This document shows, piece after piece, positions 15,930 to 24,711 of a stretch of DNA of 64,000 bases (positions within the stretch are counted from its first letter, which is position 1; each line of letters starts with the position of its first letter). The position numbers were made by a program, and so were the translations under genes. Below the pieces are notes generated by a model that ran no database searches, was not told the origin of the DNA, and saw nothing but the letters and a program-made list of their open reading frames with translations. This DNA is from Halosimplex rubrum (lineage in GTDB: Archaea; Halobacteriota; Halobacteria; Halobacteriales; Haloarculaceae): positions 3,410,001 to 3,474,000 of the forward strand of contig NZ_CP058910.1 of assembly GCF_013415885.1 (NCBI RefSeq), given 5' to 3'.

Positions 15930-17003
15930 ATGCCAGTCGTTCCCGCCGGGGTCGCCCCCGATATCCTCCCGGGGCTGGATAACGAGGCGCTGACGCTGCT
16001 GTTCGTCGGTCTGGCAGCGGTGGCGCTCCTGTGGGGCTTCGACCGCTACCGGACGACCTTCTCGAAGACGGAGTTCGGGCTCGCGATCGCCCTGGCGGTG
16101 GGGCTGCTCACCGTCGGGCTGGCGCCGGGGCTGTACGGCGCGCTGGCGACGGCCTTCAACCTGGAGAGTCGGTTCCTGCTCATCCAGATCTTCGCCAACG
16201 CCACCTTCCTCTTCCTGATCCTCTATCTCGTGAGCCGGATCGGCGCGATCCGGGCGGTCGTCAACGAGCTCACGCGCGAGCTGGCCGTCGAGCAGGCGCC
16301 GCTCGACGACGACCCCGACCGGCGGTCCGTCTACGTCGTGATCCCCGCGTACAACGAGGCCGACACCGTCGGCGACGTGCTGGACTCGCTTCCCGAGACC
16401 GTCCGCGACCACGTCGTGCGGGCGGTCGTCGTCTCGGACGGGTCCGACGACCGGACGCGGCGGGCCGCCGAGGCCCGCGACGCTATCGTCGTCGAACACC
16501 CGCTCAACCAGGGCCAGGGCGGCGCGCTGAAGACCGGCTTCGAGATCGCCCGAAAGCACGGCGCGGACGTGGTCGTGACGATGGACGCCGACGGGCAACA
16601 CCCGGTCGACCGGCTCGACGCGCTCGTCTCGCCGGTCGTTGACGGCGAGGCCGACTACGTGATGGGGTCGCGCTACCGCGGCCGCGACCGCTCCGGCAAC
16701 TCGATGACGCGTCGCGGCGGTATCCGCGCGTTCACGTGGCTCATCAATCGCCTCACCAGGGCCGACATCACCGACTGCACGAACGGCTACCGCGCGATCC
16801 GCGGCGACCGCCTCGGGGAGCTGACGCTCACCGAGGAACGGTTCTCCGCGCCCGAACTCATCATCGAGGCCCGCAAGAACGGGCTCCGGATCCGGGAGGT
16901 TCCGGTCACCATCCGCGAGCGCGAAGCCGGCGAGACGAAGAAGCCCGGGCTGGGCTACGCCGTCGGGCTCGCCCGGACCATCGTCGTCACCTGGATCCGG
17001 TGA
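15930..17003 (+). CDS. DUF2304-family 2 glycosyltransferase fusion
   Basis: 357 aa. The N-terminal about 120 residues have three hydrophobic helices (DUF2304-like membrane region). The GT2 domain starts RSVYVVIPAYNEADTVGDVL, with VVVSDGSDD, NQGQGGALKTGF, the catalytic VVTMDADGQHP (DxD), GSRYRGRDRSGN and LIIEARKNGLRIREVPV. This resembles dolichyl-phosphate sugar synthases, which load a single sugar onto the lipid carrier. Probably acts at the inner face of the membrane. A sulfatase-superfamily gene follows 77 bp downstream on the same strand. Confidence 0.85.
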   Translation: MPVVPAGVAPDILPGLDNEALTLLFVGLAAVALLWGFDRYRTTFSKTEFGLAIALAVGLLTVGLAPGLYGALATAFNLESRFLLIQIFANATFLFLILYLVSRIGAIRAVVNELTRELAVEQAPLDDDPDRRSVYVVIPAYNEADTVGDVLDSLPETVRDHVVRAVVVSDGSDDRTRRAAEARDAIVVEHPLNQGQGGALKTGFEIARKHGADVVVTMDADGQHPVDRLDALVSPVVDGEADYVMGSRYRGRDRSGNSMTRRGGIRAFTWLINRLTRADITDCTNGYRAIRGDRLGELTLTEERFSAPELIIEARKNGLRIREVPVTIREREAGETKKPGLGYAVGLARTIVVTWIR

Positions 17004-17080
17004 GAGTCGTCGCTCACGGGCGACCGGGGCTCGCGAACGACCAAAAACGTCATCCCGACTCTGGGCGAGTACGCGAACGA

Positions 17081-18181
17081 ATGGACGACATCGTCTTCGT
17101 CACCGCCGACTCGGTGCGTGCCGACTACGTCGACGAGATGGACTACGTCTCCTCGTTCGACGTGGCGACCGGGATGACGGCCGCCCAGTACACCCGGCCG
17201 AGTCTGGCGAGCATCCACGCGTCCAGTTACGAGTCGGTCCTGACGGGGCGGGTGAACGAGCCGACGCTCGCCCAGGCGCTCTCGGACGCTGGGTACACGT
17301 GCCTCGGGTGCTCGCCGAACCCCAACACCGACGCCACGTTCGGCTTCGCGGAGGGGTTCGACCGCTACGACAGCTTCATCGAACCCGGCAACCGCGGCAG
17401 CGGCCTCCGGCAGTACCTCGCCAACTTCGACCTGCTGCGGCGGATCTACTACAAGTTCTACCCGCCCCACGCCAAAAGCGAGAACCGACCGCGCGACCGC
17501 GAGGTCGTCGACCAGGCCATCGAGTGGTTCAACGCCGCCGAAGGCCCCCGCTTTCTGTGGGTCCACCTCATGGAAACCCACCGTCCCTACGGCGCCGGCG
17601 ACGACGCCGTCTCCGAGGAGCTCGACCAGAAGGCCTTCTTCAAGCCCGAGCAGCTCAGCGACGCCGAGGAGGCCGAGATCGAGCGCAAGTACCGCCATTC
17701 GCTGGAGCGGGCCGACGAGAACGTCAGGCACCTCCTCGCGGAGATCGACAGCGACGACCCGAAGTTCGTCTTCACCGCCGACCACGGCGAGGGGTTCGGC
17801 GTCGAGGGCTACTACTTCCACCAGCCCCAGCTCCGCCGCGTCGACGACTGCCTCGTCGAGGTTCCGGTCGTCTTCGACGGGATCGACGCCGATGGACCGC
17901 TCAGTCTGCTGGATCTGGCGCCGACGATCGCCGCCAGCGCCGGCGCCGACGTGGCCGACGCCTGGCACGGGAACGACTTGCTGGAGACGACGACCGACTA
18001 CACCATCACGATCGCGCCGTGGCACGAACAGGCGACCGTGCTCTGGCAGGACTTCGAGCACCGGCTGGTCAGCCGCGACGCCCGCGTCACCTTCGAGAGC
18101 CGCGAGACCGAAACCGGGGTCGAAGACGACGTACCCGAGGAGCTACAGGGGCAGCTCCGAGATCTGGGCTACGTGGAGTAG
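17081..18181 (+). CDS. Sulfatase/alkaline-phosphatase-superfamily protein
   Basis: 366 aa from ATG 17081. IVFVTADSVRADYVDEMDY carries the first metal Asp, the nucleophile region is PSLASIHASSYESVLTG, and the late metal site is FVFTADHGEGFGVEGYYFHQP. The classical sulfatase Cys-x-Pro-x-Arg signature is absent; a Ser is the likely nucleophile. Shorter than typical sulfatases (about 450-500 aa). Ends LRDLGYVE. No signal peptide. Probably modifies charged groups on glycan intermediates made by the adjacent transferase (inference). Confidence 0.83.
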   Translation: MDDIVFVTADSVRADYVDEMDYVSSFDVATGMTAAQYTRPSLASIHASSYESVLTGRVNEPTLAQALSDAGYTCLGCSPNPNTDATFGFAEGFDRYDSFIEPGNRGSGLRQYLANFDLLRRIYYKFYPPHAKSENRPRDREVVDQAIEWFNAAEGPRFLWVHLMETHRPYGAGDDAVSEELDQKAFFKPEQLSDAEEAEIERKYRHSLERADENVRHLLAEIDSDDPKFVFTADHGEGFGVEGYYFHQPQLRRVDDCLVEVPVVFDGIDADGPLSLLDLAPTIAASAGADVADAWHGNDLLETTTDYTITIAPWHEQATVLWQDFEHRLVSRDARVTFESRETETGVEDDVPEELQGQLRDLGYVE

Positions 18182-18227
18182 CCGGTACAGGGGCGCGTCG
18201 CTCTCGACGCCGGCGTCGGCGGATTCG

Positions 18228-19634
18228 TCAGTCCAGATCGGCGAGCGCGCGGAGTTTCCCGCGGACCGGCGCCGAGACGGTCACGAGGACGAGGCCGTAG
18301 ACGGCGGCTCCGACGGCGACGAGCGCGACCGTCACGTACAGCGGGTTGGGCGTCGCCGGCCGGACCGTCCAGACGACGGCGGCCATGACGGCGCCGGCGA
18401 ACACCTGGTGGGCGATCGCGCGGTACGGGATCCGAATGACGCCGACTTCCCGTGTCAGGAGCGTCCACCCGAGCACGACGTAGACGACCGTCGACAGCAG
18501 CGTCGCCGTCGCGGCGCCGTACCAGCCGTACAGGTAGACGAGGACGACGTTGAGGACGAAGTTGGTGGCGAAGAACACGGCGTTGATCCGGAACGCCAGT
18601 TCGGGGTAGTCGAGGCCGTTGAGCGCGCCGATGAACTGGCCGCCGAACGCGTGGAACAGCCGGGCGCCGATGAGGATGACGAGGACGGTGCCGCCGGTCG
18701 CGAACTCGGCGCTGTAAACCTGGAGCAGCTCCGAGCCGAGGACGGCGGCGCCGAACCCGCCCGGGATGAGGAAGACGCCGCTAAACAGCATCGCGTCGGT
18801 GACGAGTTCGCGGGCCTTCTCGAAGTCACCGCGGTCGCCGAGGTCGCTCAGCTCCGGGAACAGCGTCGTCGCGATGGACTTGCTCGCGAGCGTGAGAAAC
18901 GACGCGAGCGTCCACGAGGCGGTGTAGATGCCGACGAGGTCGTCGCCGACGAATATCCCGAGCACGAGGATGTCCATCCAGTTGAGGGCGAGGCCTTTCA
19001 GGTTGCCCAGCCAGGAGTACTGTGCGAAGGTCCGAAGCTCCGTCAGGTCCGAGCGGTCGGGGACCGCCAGTCGGTCGCGTAACAGGACCAGCCCGAACAG
19101 CGTGAAGACGAACAGCGAGAGGATGTGTCCGTAGACCAGCCCGAGAACCATCGCGCCGCCGAGGACGAACGCCACCTGACCGCCCAGCCGGAGCACCTGC
19201 TCGGCGGTGCCGAGCCAGCCCGAGACGGCGACGCGTTTGTCGCCCACGAACCCGCTCTTGACGATGTCGAACGCCATGTTGACCACGACGAGCGCGACGA
19301 GCAGCAGCGCAGCGTCGATCCCGAGAAAGTCGTTGACGGGGCCCCGAACGACGGCGACGGCCAGCCCCACGACGATCCCGTACCCGACGACGACGAGCAG
19401 CCCCGCCGAGAAGTGCCCGACAGTCGTCTCGGACTCGGACATCCGCTTGGAGACGGCGCTGGTCATGCTGTCTCCCGGCAGCTTCACCCAGAACAGCAAC
19501 GCGAGGAACTGCGAGTAGACGCCGAGGCCGGCCGCGCCGAAGTACCGGGCCGCGAACAGGGTCGTCCCGAAACCCGCGAGCGACCGAACCACCTGTGCGA
19601 GAAAGTGCAGGACGGCGGTTCGACCGTGTTGCAT
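18228..19634 (-). CDS. Oligosaccharide flippase (Wzx/MOP superfamily)
   Basis: 468 aa from ATG 19634, with about 12-14 transmembrane helices across the full length. The N-terminus (LAQVVRSLAGFGTTLFAARYFG) and central segments (YSWLGNLKGLALNWMDILVLG, YTASWTLASFLTLAS) match polysaccharide exporters. Proteins of this type flip lipid-linked glycans to the outside, where AglB or a polymerase would act. Convergent with the sulfatase-like gene to its left (46 bp apart). The open frame continues upstream without a sensible start. Confidence 0.88.
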   Translation of the reverse strand: MQHGRTAVLHFLAQVVRSLAGFGTTLFAARYFGAAGLGVYSQFLALLFWVKLPGDSMTSAVSKRMSESETTVGHFSAGLLVVVGYGIVVGLAVAVVRGPVNDFLGIDAALLLVALVVVNMAFDIVKSGFVGDKRVAVSGWLGTAEQVLRLGGQVAFVLGGAMVLGLVYGHILSLFVFTLFGLVLLRDRLAVPDRSDLTELRTFAQYSWLGNLKGLALNWMDILVLGIFVGDDLVGIYTASWTLASFLTLASKSIATTLFPELSDLGDRGDFEKARELVTDAMLFSGVFLIPGGFGAAVLGSELLQVYSAEFATGGTVLVILIGARLFHAFGGQFIGALNGLDYPELAFRINAVFFATNFVLNVVLVYLYGWYGAATATLLSTVVYVVLGWTLLTREVGVIRIPYRAIAHQVFAGAVMAAVVWTVRPATPNPLYVTVALVAVGAAVYGLVLVTVSAPVRGKLRALADLD

Positions 19635-19765
19635 GATCCGGGTAAATATCGCCGTCGCGGGTAAAAGATGCGGTTCGGTTCGGGCTCCGTCGAACGGCGT
19701 CCGGACCCCGTCCGTCCGGCTCCGGCGCCCGGCGCTACGTCGGGAACCGCGCCCGGTACTCGGCG

Positions 19766-21202
19766 CTATCGGAGATACCCGAGGTCGGCCAGGCGGTCCT
19801 CCACGTCGCCGGTCATGTCCCGATCGGCGGCCGAGCCGACTTTCACGCCCGTCTCCCGAAGGCCGTCGAACACGGCCGCGACCTCGCCGCCGTCCGTGTC
19901 GGCCCGTCGCTCGACCGTCTGGGCGTCGGGGATCAGGAACTCCCCGGCGTCGTCGCCGCGCCGAGCGTGCTTGACGACTCCCTCGTCGGTCGTCCGGTAG
20001 ACCGCCCGCCAGGGGCCGAAATAGCGCTCGCACTCGGCCGGCGGCAGATCGAGTTCGTCGCCCGGCGGGCGGATCCGGTAGGTCGAGCTGACGACGGGTC
20101 CCTCGGGGACGAACGCCGCCGCGGCGTCCTCGCCGTCGAGGGCGGCCTCGACGGCCGCGGGGAACTGCGTCAGCGACGCCGCCTCGCGGACCCGCTCGCC
20201 GCCCCCCTCGCCGGGCGTCGAGACGACCAGTGGCACGTGGGTCAACCGCTCGTCGATGCCCCAGCTGTGGTGTCGCAGCCGCACCCCCGGAACGAGGTCG
20301 CTGCGCTCGCCGAACCCCTCGCCGTGGTCGCTGGTCACCACCACGAGCGTGTCGTCGAGAGCGTCCCGCTCGCGGAGGGTCTCGACCAGTCGCTCGACGG
20401 CGGCGTCGGCCTGGCGGATCGTCCCGTCGTAGAGCCCTTCGAGCCCCTGCAGATGCGTCCAGAACTCGTCGGTGAACGCCTCCGGGGACTCGTCGCCGTC
20501 GCCGCGACCGTGCCGGCCGGCCGCGTGGCCGTCGCTCCACCGGTCGTACGCGTCGTGCGGGACGAACGGCGTGTGCGTGTCCATCAGGTTCAGACAGGCC
20601 GCCCACGGCCCGCTCCGGTCGTCGAGCCACGACTCGAACTCGTCGACGTAGACGTTCGCGTCCTCCGCGTCCGGGTCCTGACTCCCGCCCCGGGAGGAGA
20701 GCTTCTCGTAGACGCCGTTCAGGAACGAACGGACCGGCCGTTCGTGACCGAGGGCGAGCCGGGTGAACTCCGCCGGCGTGAGGTTCCCCTCCACGTCGTT
20801 GGGCGCGAGCGCGCCCTCGAAGAGGTGGGACTTCGTGCGTTTGGGCCCGACGCAGGTGTCGAACGCCTCGCCGAGGTTGGACGTCTCGGTGACGATGACG
20901 TTCGGTGTGAAAAAGCCCGTCTCGTAGCCGTGATCGGCGCCGAGACGGTGCCAGAGCGTCGCTTCCGGCCGCAGGAAGTCCTTGTGTTCGGTGACCTCGT
21001 GTTCCTCGACATGGTAGCCGCTGAAGATGCTCGCGTGACTCGCGATGCTGTGGATGCTCGGCGCGCGCGCCTGGTCGAAGACGGTCGCTTCGTCGGCGAA
21101 CTGCGAGAGGAACGGCGTGGTCTCGGCCCCGTGCCCGTGGAGGCTGCAGTTCCGGGCCCGCAGGCTGTCGAGGATGACGAGGAGCACGTTCGGCGAAGAC
21201 AT
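19766..21202 (-). CDS. Sulfatase-superfamily protein, Ser-type active site
   Basis: 478 aa from ATG 21202 (a GTG three codons upstream is also in frame). VLLVILDSLRARNCSLHG gives the first metal site, ARAPSIHSIASHASIFSG the nucleophile region, and LVVVTSDHGEGFGERS the late metal site. Where sulfatases have C/S-x-P-x-R before A-S-L-L-T-G, this protein has SIASH, so a Ser nucleophile and loss of the usual Pro and Arg. Closely similar to 26216-27670, indicating duplication. Ends LADLGYLR. Substrate unknown; a surface-glycan sulfate or phosphate ester is likely from the context. Confidence 0.85.
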   Translation of the reverse strand: MSSPNVLLVILDSLRARNCSLHGHGAETTPFLSQFADEATVFDQARAPSIHSIASHASIFSGYHVEEHEVTEHKDFLRPEATLWHRLGADHGYETGFFTPNVIVTETSNLGEAFDTCVGPKRTKSHLFEGALAPNDVEGNLTPAEFTRLALGHERPVRSFLNGVYEKLSSRGGSQDPDAEDANVYVDEFESWLDDRSGPWAACLNLMDTHTPFVPHDAYDRWSDGHAAGRHGRGDGDESPEAFTDEFWTHLQGLEGLYDGTIRQADAAVERLVETLRERDALDDTLVVVTSDHGEGFGERSDLVPGVRLRHHSWGIDERLTHVPLVVSTPGEGGGERVREAASLTQFPAAVEAALDGEDAAAAFVPEGPVVSSTYRIRPPGDELDLPPAECERYFGPWRAVYRTTDEGVVKHARRGDDAGEFLIPDAQTVERRADTDGGEVAAVFDGLRETGVKVGSAADRDMTGDVEDRLADLGYLR

Positions 21203-21231
21203 GCTGTTCACCGTCCGATTGCCCCGTTCGG

Positions 21232-21242
21232 TGTATATAACA
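21232..21242 (-). promoter_or_regulatory. Putative promoter of the sulfatase-like gene ending at 19766
   Basis: On the minus strand GTTATATAC lies 30-40 bp before ATG 21202, a good haloarchaeal TATA element. Confidence 0.5.
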
Positions 21243-21311
21243 CGCGGTTCGATACCCGTCGGCCCGCAGCTCCCTCGGCCGAGTCGCGCGGTCGGTCGGG
21301 CGTGCGCCGAG

Positions 21312-22343
21312 TCACGTCCGAGCGGCGAGTTCCTCGTACACCCCGAGATGGATGTCGAGCGCGCTGTCGATGGTGACCGGCATCTCCTCGATCGCGCGGA
21401 GCCCGCGCTCGCGCTGGGCCGCGTACGCCTCCGGGTCTCCGGCGAGTTCCCGGAGCGCCGCGAGCAGCGACTCGGCGTCGCGGTCGGCCCACCTGTACGC
21501 CTCGCGGTCGCCGAACAGCTTCTCGATGGTGCCCGTCGCGGTCGTGACGAACGGCGTGCCGCAGGCGATCGACTCCAGCCCGACGTTCGAGGTGTTGTCG
21601 CTGATACGGGGCGCCGTCGACACGTCCGCGAGATTGTAGAACTCGGGCATCCGTCGGTTCTCGACGAATCCGGGGAACGTGACGTTCTCGCGGCCCTCGA
21701 ATCGGTCTTCGAGCGGCCCGTCGCCGACGACGACGAATTCGAGCCCGTCGTCGCCCTCGGCCATGCGAGCGGCCTCGTCGACGAGGTGAGCGCCGTGGTG
21801 TTCGGTGAGCCGCCCGACGTAGAGGACGACCGTCTCGTCGTCGAAACCGAACTCCCCCCGCAACTCGGCGATCCGGTCGTCGTCGTAGGGGCGGAACACG
21901 CCGGTGTCGATCGTCGCCGTGCAGATCGCGGTGTCGTAGCCCGCTTCCTCCCACTGGGTATCCCACTGGTGGACCTTGATCTTCTTGTCGACCCCGATCA
22001 GCCGGCCGAGCCGCTTGTGGAACGCCGAGGGCTGGAGGCCGGGACCGACGCCGCCGACCAGCGGCCCCCGGTAGACGAGGCGGACGAACAGCGCCTGATA
22101 GACGTTGATCGGGACGTGGACCACGTCCGCGTCGGCGAACGCCGACCGGGCGGTCCGCAGCAGGTGGACCGGCTTGTCGATGGCGACCGGCCGCACGTCC
22201 GCGTCGGCGGTCACGACCTCGGGCTCGTTCGTCAGGACCACCGCCTCCTGGTCCGGCTCCCCCGCCACCGCGTTGATCACGTCCGCGGCCCGCGTCCGCG
22301 GCCCCGTGCCCGAGAGGCGATAGCAGAGATACCCGATCTTCAT
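21312..22343 (-). CDS. Family 4 glycosyltransferase
   Basis: 343 aa from ATG 22343 (MKIGYLCYRLSGTGPRTRA). GT-B/GT4 features: VVLYVGRLTEHHGAHLVDEA, EFVVVGDGPLEDRF, VTFPGFVENRRMPEFYNLAD, then NVGLESIACGTPFVTTATG with the donor-site Glu. Soluble and probably cytoplasmic. It is separated by about 150 bp from a divergent phosphatase-fold gene. Substrate not deducible. Confidence 0.86.
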   Translation of the reverse strand: MKIGYLCYRLSGTGPRTRAADVINAVAGEPDQEAVVLTNEPEVVTADADVRPVAIDKPVHLLRTARSAFADADVVHVPINVYQALFVRLVYRGPLVGGVGPGLQPSAFHKRLGRLIGVDKKIKVHQWDTQWEEAGYDTAICTATIDTGVFRPYDDDRIAELRGEFGFDDETVVLYVGRLTEHHGAHLVDEAARMAEGDDGLEFVVVGDGPLEDRFEGRENVTFPGFVENRRMPEFYNLADVSTAPRISDNTSNVGLESIACGTPFVTTATGTIEKLFGDREAYRWADRDAESLLAALRELAGDPEAYAAQRERGLRAIEEMPVTIDSALDIHLGVYEELAART

Positions 22344-22466
22344 GCCCGGATGCTCCACCTGCCGCGTGCAAAAGGATTCCCATGAGCGGTTCCGCGGAGC
22401 CGCTCCTCGCCCCTCGCCGTCCGCGGCGAGGGCTCCCTTCGGTCGACCTCGCTCGTAGCGAACGAG

Positions 22467-22477
22467 TTTTTTATACC
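22467..22477 (+). promoter_or_regulatory. Putative promoter of gene 22496-23470
   Basis: TTTTTTATACC lies 19-29 bp before ATG 22496. A small inverted repeat (CTCGT/ACGAG, near 22452-22466) sits immediately before it. Confidence 0.5.
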
Positions 22478-22495
22478 CCGACAGAACACGGGGGT

Positions 22496-23470
22496 ATGAC
22501 CCTCGTCGTCCTCGGACTGGACGCGCTCGATCCGGACCTGGTGGACCCGGACGAACACCCGAACCTCGTCCTCGACCACCATCGCGCGATCGAGACGCTG
22601 GTCAGCCACACCGGCGAACCCAGCACGCACGAGCTCTGGCCGACGATCATCACCGGGCTCACCCCCGCCGATCACGGCCTCGAACTGGACGACGACGGCG
22701 TCGCCTGGGGCAACCCGCTCCTGGAGGCCGGCAGCAGCGTCGCCGACTACCTCCTGCCCGACGCCCTCCAGTCGCGGATCGGCGCCTGGCTGCTGACCAA
22801 CACCGGCGCCGACGCCTTCCGGACGCCCGCTACTTACTACGCGGACAACGACATCGCGACGGTCTTCGACGGTCGGGAGGCGACCGCCATCGGCGTCCCC
22901 AACTACGTCGTCGACCCCGACAGCGAGGACCGCGAACACAACCTCCGCCGCAGCCTCGGCGACCTGTTCGAGCGCGACCCCGAATCGACCGGCGGCCACA
23001 CCTCCTCCGACCCGGCCACCTTCTACGAGCAGTGCATGGAGATGGCGATGGTCCGGATCGCCCGCGCCCGTCGCGGGGTCCGCGGCGGCCGCCACGAACT
23101 CGTCTTCGCCTACACGAGCGGCCTGGACCTGATCGGCCACGTCACCTACGACATGCCGGCCCTCCAGATGGCGGCCTACGACGAACTCGACGAGTTCGTC
23201 GGCGAACTCCGCGCCGACCTCGACGAAGGGGACGAACTCCTGCTCGTCAGCGACCACGGCCTGCAGGACGGCGTCCACACCCACGAGGCGATGGTCGCCG
23301 GGACCGACCGGGCGATGGTCGAGGACATCGGGAGCGTCCTCGACGTGGCCGACGCGATCGACGCGGAACTCGACGCGACCGACCACGCGAGCCGGGAGGA
23401 GGACCCCGAACGCCAGCGCGGCGACGGGACCGAGGTCCGCGACCAGCTGGAAGACCTCGGCTACCTATGA
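22496..23470 (+). CDS. Alkaline-phosphatase-superfamily protein (short form)
   Basis: 324 aa. Metal Asp in TLVVLGLDALDPDLVD, nucleophile Thr expected in ELWPTIITGLTPADHG, second metal region FAYTSGLDLIGHVTYD, and late site LLLVSDHGLQDGVHTHE. This is the phosphodiesterase/phosphoglyceromutase-like pattern. Ends LEDLGYL. The last codons overlap the start of the next glycosyltransferase gene (ATGA), so the two are translationally coupled. That is direct evidence that these phosphatase-fold proteins work with glycosyltransferases. Confidence 0.83.
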   Translation: MTLVVLGLDALDPDLVDPDEHPNLVLDHHRAIETLVSHTGEPSTHELWPTIITGLTPADHGLELDDDGVAWGNPLLEAGSSVADYLLPDALQSRIGAWLLTNTGADAFRTPATYYADNDIATVFDGREATAIGVPNYVVDPDSEDREHNLRRSLGDLFERDPESTGGHTSSDPATFYEQCMEMAMVRIARARRGVRGGRHELVFAYTSGLDLIGHVTYDMPALQMAAYDELDEFVGELRADLDEGDELLLVSDHGLQDGVHTHEAMVAGTDRAMVEDIGSVLDVADAIDAELDATDHASREEDPERQRGDGTEVRDQLEDLGYL

Positions 23471-24687
23471 CGGCGGCCGGCGAGGCGTCCCCTCACGACC
23501 CGCCCGGCGCGGCGCCCGACGGCGAAGACGCACTGGACCGCGACCCGTCGGCCGACCCTCTGTCCGTGCTGTTCGTCAGCCCGATGGACCTGTCTGGCCG
23601 GTCGGGCGGCAACGTCGCGACGAAGGAGATCGCCGTCGCGTTCGCTCGCCACCACGGCGTCGAGCTATCGCTGGTCTGCCCGCGTCCGGCCGACGCGCTC
23701 CCGCCGGGACTGACCGACGGCGCCGAGCGGGCGTGGTTCCTGCCGGAGAAGCCCGCGGGGACGATGGAGTGGCACGCCCGGTCGCAGTTGCCGACCCTCC
23801 GGGCGCACGCCGCCGCCGAGCGGGCCGTCGACCCGGACCTGATCGTCGCCCGAGTCGGCCCGTCGTCGGTGTTCACGCCGCTGGCCGCGCTGGTCACGCG
23901 GACGCCGTACGTCGCGCTGATCCGCGGGATGGTCGGCCGGAACCTGAAGTTCGGCACCGTCGTCGACGCGCTCGTGCGAGCGAACGCCCTGGCGGCCGAC
24001 GAGACGTACGTCGCATACGGCGAGATCGCCGACCGCTACGGGCTGGGCGAGGACGCGACCGTCTTCCCGAACGCCGTCGACCCGGAACGCTTTCAGCCGA
24101 TGGACAGGGCCGAGGCGCGCGAGCGGATCGACGCGCCGATCGACCCCGGGGACTTCGTCGTCGGGTTCGTCGGGAGCCTCAAGCAGCGCCATCGGGTCGG
24201 CGACCTGCTCGACGCCGTCGCCGCCCTCCCGGACGGCGAAGCGGTCCACGTCCTCGTCGTCGGCGACGGCCCCCAGCGCGACGCCCTCGAATCGAGGGTC
24301 GCCGACGCCGGCCTGACCGACGCGGTGACGTTCTGCGGGTACGTCGACCACGACGAGCTCGCGCCGTACGTCGGGAGCTGCGACGCGACCTACGGCGTGG
24401 TCGACGCGGACAACCCGTCGAACCCGATCAAGTGCTACGAGTATCTCGCCTGCGAGCGCCCGGTCATCACGAGTGCGACCGACGAACTGGGCTTCGTCGC
24501 CGAACGCGACCTGGGCGTCGCGCTCGACCGGGTGTCCCCCGAGACCGTCGCCGACGCCATCGCCCGTCTGCGGTCGCTCGACGACGACGCCCTCGCGGAG
24601 ATGGGGCGGCGCGGCCGCGAGTACGTCGTCGAGAACCACACGTGGGACCGCCTGGCCGACGCGGTCGTCGCGACCTACCGCGAGTGA
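23467..24687 (+). CDS. Family 4 glycosyltransferase
   Basis: 406 aa starting at the ATG of an ATGA overlap. An acidic, probably disordered N-terminus of about 30 residues precedes LSVLFVSPMDLSGRSGG. GT4 landmarks: FVVGFVGSLKQRHRVGDLLD, VLVVGDGPQRDAL, VTFCGYVDHDELAPYVGSCD and NPIKCYEYLACERPVI with the conserved Glu. Coupled to the phosphatase-fold gene upstream; convergent with the sulfatase-like gene that ends at 24712. Specific sugar unknown. Confidence 0.87.
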   Translation: MTAAGEASPHDPPGAAPDGEDALDRDPSADPLSVLFVSPMDLSGRSGGNVATKEIAVAFARHHGVELSLVCPRPADALPPGLTDGAERAWFLPEKPAGTMEWHARSQLPTLRAHAAAERAVDPDLIVARVGPSSVFTPLAALVTRTPYVALIRGMVGRNLKFGTVVDALVRANALAADETYVAYGEIADRYGLGEDATVFPNAVDPERFQPMDRAEARERIDAPIDPGDFVVGFVGSLKQRHRVGDLLDAVAALPDGEAVHVLVVGDGPQRDALESRVADAGLTDAVTFCGYVDHDELAPYVGSCDATYGVVDADNPSNPIKCYEYLACERPVITSATDELGFVAERDLGVALDRVSPETVADAIARLRSLDDDALAEMGRRGREYVVENHTWDRLADAVVATYRE

Positions 24688-24711
24688 GCGGGCGCGGTCG
24701 ACGGCGCAGCC